Below, in pieces: positions 62,201 through 64,000 of a DNA stretch of 64,000 bases; the first letter of the stretch is position 1; each line of letters begins with the position of its first letter. The position numbers and the translations under genes were made by a program. The DNA comes from Pelecanus crispus (lineage: Eukaryota > Chordata > Aves > Pelecaniformes > Pelecanidae), in contig NC_134643.1 in NCBI RefSeq assembly GCF_030463565.1, positions 44,058,221 to 44,122,220 on the forward strand, written 5' to 3'. The notes below the pieces were generated by a model. The model saw only the letters and a list, made by a program, of their open reading frames with translations, had not been told where the DNA came from and did no database searches.

Positions 62201-64000
62201 TCTGCTGCAGAATAGGCTGAAGACATCAGTACCTTTAAACCTGTGTTACTTCTTGTGATGCAAAAAATATGACGGGGTGAAGGCCTAGTAGTTCCTCTCT
62301 CCTTTTCCCAGCTGCCTTTTCCTATGAGCTCAGTTATGCTGGAAAATGATATTTCTCTGTCTGTTTTGGCTGATATTTGAAAGTTCAGCTCAAAAGCTGT
62401 GAACGAGGAAGGCACAGATCCCCACACAGATCAGATTAAGAGGTTTTATTTCCATTAAAAGCCAGACTGAGTCACCCAGTTGCTGAGCCATCGGGGAATC
62501 TGTGGGCACCAGCGCTCTCACGGGTGAGGGCAGTGGCGTGCCTGCTGCCGATGGTTTCCCAAGCCATGGCGGGCTTCGGTGTCATTTCCTCCCTGGGGCA
62601 GCTTGGAAGCTCCCACCCTTCCATGGGAAGTGGGAACGTGCTAGGCACGCTCTGCACCGGCATGGGCAGTAGCCATGACCCTCTGACATTCAAGGACATT
62701 GCATTAGGAGTGATCCCATGGATATTTGGCATTGGTAGCCGTGGATAAGGTGCAGAAGCAGGGCTGGGAGCGGGACCCGGACCCAGCAAGGCCCTTCCCT
62801 CACCATGCTGTGGGGTCGCGTGCTTTTGAAGTTTGCCTTGGCTGTGATACAGAGCCCCAGCTCTGACAGGAGGGACAGAGAGGGGCCACAAGTCAACCAC
62901 AGCTGGGTGGCTCAGGTAAATGACAGGCGGGAGATGCACATTTGAAATCATTCCAGTAGAGGAAGGCATTGCGTGAGTCTCCCATTTTCTGAGTGCTCTG
63001 CTTAACTGCTCTTATCATCGCTTTGTCCCTTGGCTCTGTCTTGTCTGTACAAAGAGTAGGCGATTTCCCTGGATCCAAATCAAGGAAGGTGCTGATGGTG
63101 TTTAACCTGAGGCTACAAGTTGGTAGGAGAGCTTCAGATCTTTGGTATTTCCCATTGCCTAATTCAGGTGCAGCCCTGCTCAGGGTTGGAGATTCACCGG
63201 AGGCAGCCAACCGTTTGCCTAGCAGGTAGCGTAGGTAGGCGCTCCAGCTGGTTTGAGAAATCCCTTCTGGGAGCTGAGCAACTGGCATGGCCGTGCCTCC
63301 GTCCTTTCATGGGTCTGGTCTCAAGTAACCTGCCAAAGGTCACGTAAGGAAGCAGGTACATGTCACATGTTGCTTTAATCAGCCTTGCACCTGAAAATCA
63401 CTCCCAGCTGCTGCTTTTACAAAGAGCTGAATCCTTCAGAAAGGTAGCATTACACCCCCAGTGATTATTGCATACTGAAATTGAATTGCTTTTCACATAC
63501 TGAAATTAATGGTCAGCTCTGTGTAAGGTTATAATTTCATTACTCTTCTCTGAGTGGGATATAGTTTGCTTAATGTCCCATGCCATAAACATTCTCTACT
63601 AGGGCTTCAGGTAAATAACTTTTCAGTAAAAAGAAGTGAAAAAAAGAATCAATGTGTTTAGTGCAAAACAGCTTTCAAATTATTAAAACAATTACTAAAG
63701 TATTACATGGTGACACCAGAAGGCCACCGTGATAGTTGGTTGAAGCCCTATCTTCCTGCACACCGTGCAGTATCTTTACCCTGGACAGCCCTCGATCTAA
63801 AAGATAAGGGGCTATGGATATCTTTCAGCTGGTTTCTATATCTTAGAGGCACAGTGTACAAACTTTCTCTCCGCCTTGTCGGGTTATCTTCAGGGAAAAG
63901 TGCTTAAGTACCTTTGCTTAGCTTGTTTGGACTCATCCTAAGATGAACCAGGACGTCCCAGCATAGGATGCTATTCAGACGTGAGACCACACATCTCCCA
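59201..64000. other. Intergenic DNA upstream of E2F7
   Basis: Composition falls to AT-rich beyond the CpG island. Three minus-strand ORFs of 131, 165 and 132 codons lie at 62893-63288, 62472-62969 and 62029-62427, without recognisable homology. An A-rich tract lies at 61168-61192. No NAV3 exon was recognised. Confidence 0.65.

Overview
The window is vertebrate nuclear DNA, almost certainly from a bird. It has intron-split genes with GT-AG junctions, a strong CpG island, several CR1 LINE copies with the avian 3' tail (GATTCTATGATTCTATG-type) and a solo LTR of a family common in neoavian birds. There is no bacterial, CRISPR or operon-like structure. Species cannot be fixed from the sequence; a neoavian rather than galliform bird is an inference from the LTR type.

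The one protein-coding gene I can support is E2F7, an atypical E2F repressor, on the minus strand. It runs from a CpG-island promoter near 58.5 kb to a poly(A) signal at 37,356-37,361. I rebuilt 12 coding exons by hand. All have GT-AG borders and phases that add up exactly: 2,793 nt, or 930 codons plus stop, close to human E2F7 (911 aa from memory). A noncoding first exon ends at 58,447. The model carries both winged-helix DNA-binding domains with their RRxYD signatures, a PVDLS motif, two KEN boxes (one formed across the exon 2/3 splice) and the conserved C-terminal tail. The 3' UTR is about 3 kb and I see no repeat insertion in it.

Layout: 1-37 kb is intergenic DNA 3' of E2F7, with CR1 copies (10.3-12.1, 16.1-17.0, 23.9-24.1, 32.6-33.0 kb), a solo LTR with a 5-bp target duplication (13.0-13.6 kb), a possible older LTR (30.7-31.4 kb) and a CpG-rich patch (36.95-37.29 kb). 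37.3-58.5 kb is E2F7. 57.6-59.2 kb is the CpG island, with CCAAT boxes, E2F-like sites and a 34-bp minisatellite. 59.2-64 kb is upstream intergenic DNA with nothing I can name. In mammals E2F7 lies between CSRP2 and NAV3 (recalled synteny); I recognised no exon of either here.

No novel multi-gene system is visible. The points most worth a second look are: a KEN degron assembled by splicing, an upstream ORF that would overlap the E2F7 start, a nearly identical 170-bp tandem duplication in intron 11, a three-copy exact-length amplification of a CR1 tail, an internally deleted CR1, and the orphan CpG patch just past the E2F7 3' end.
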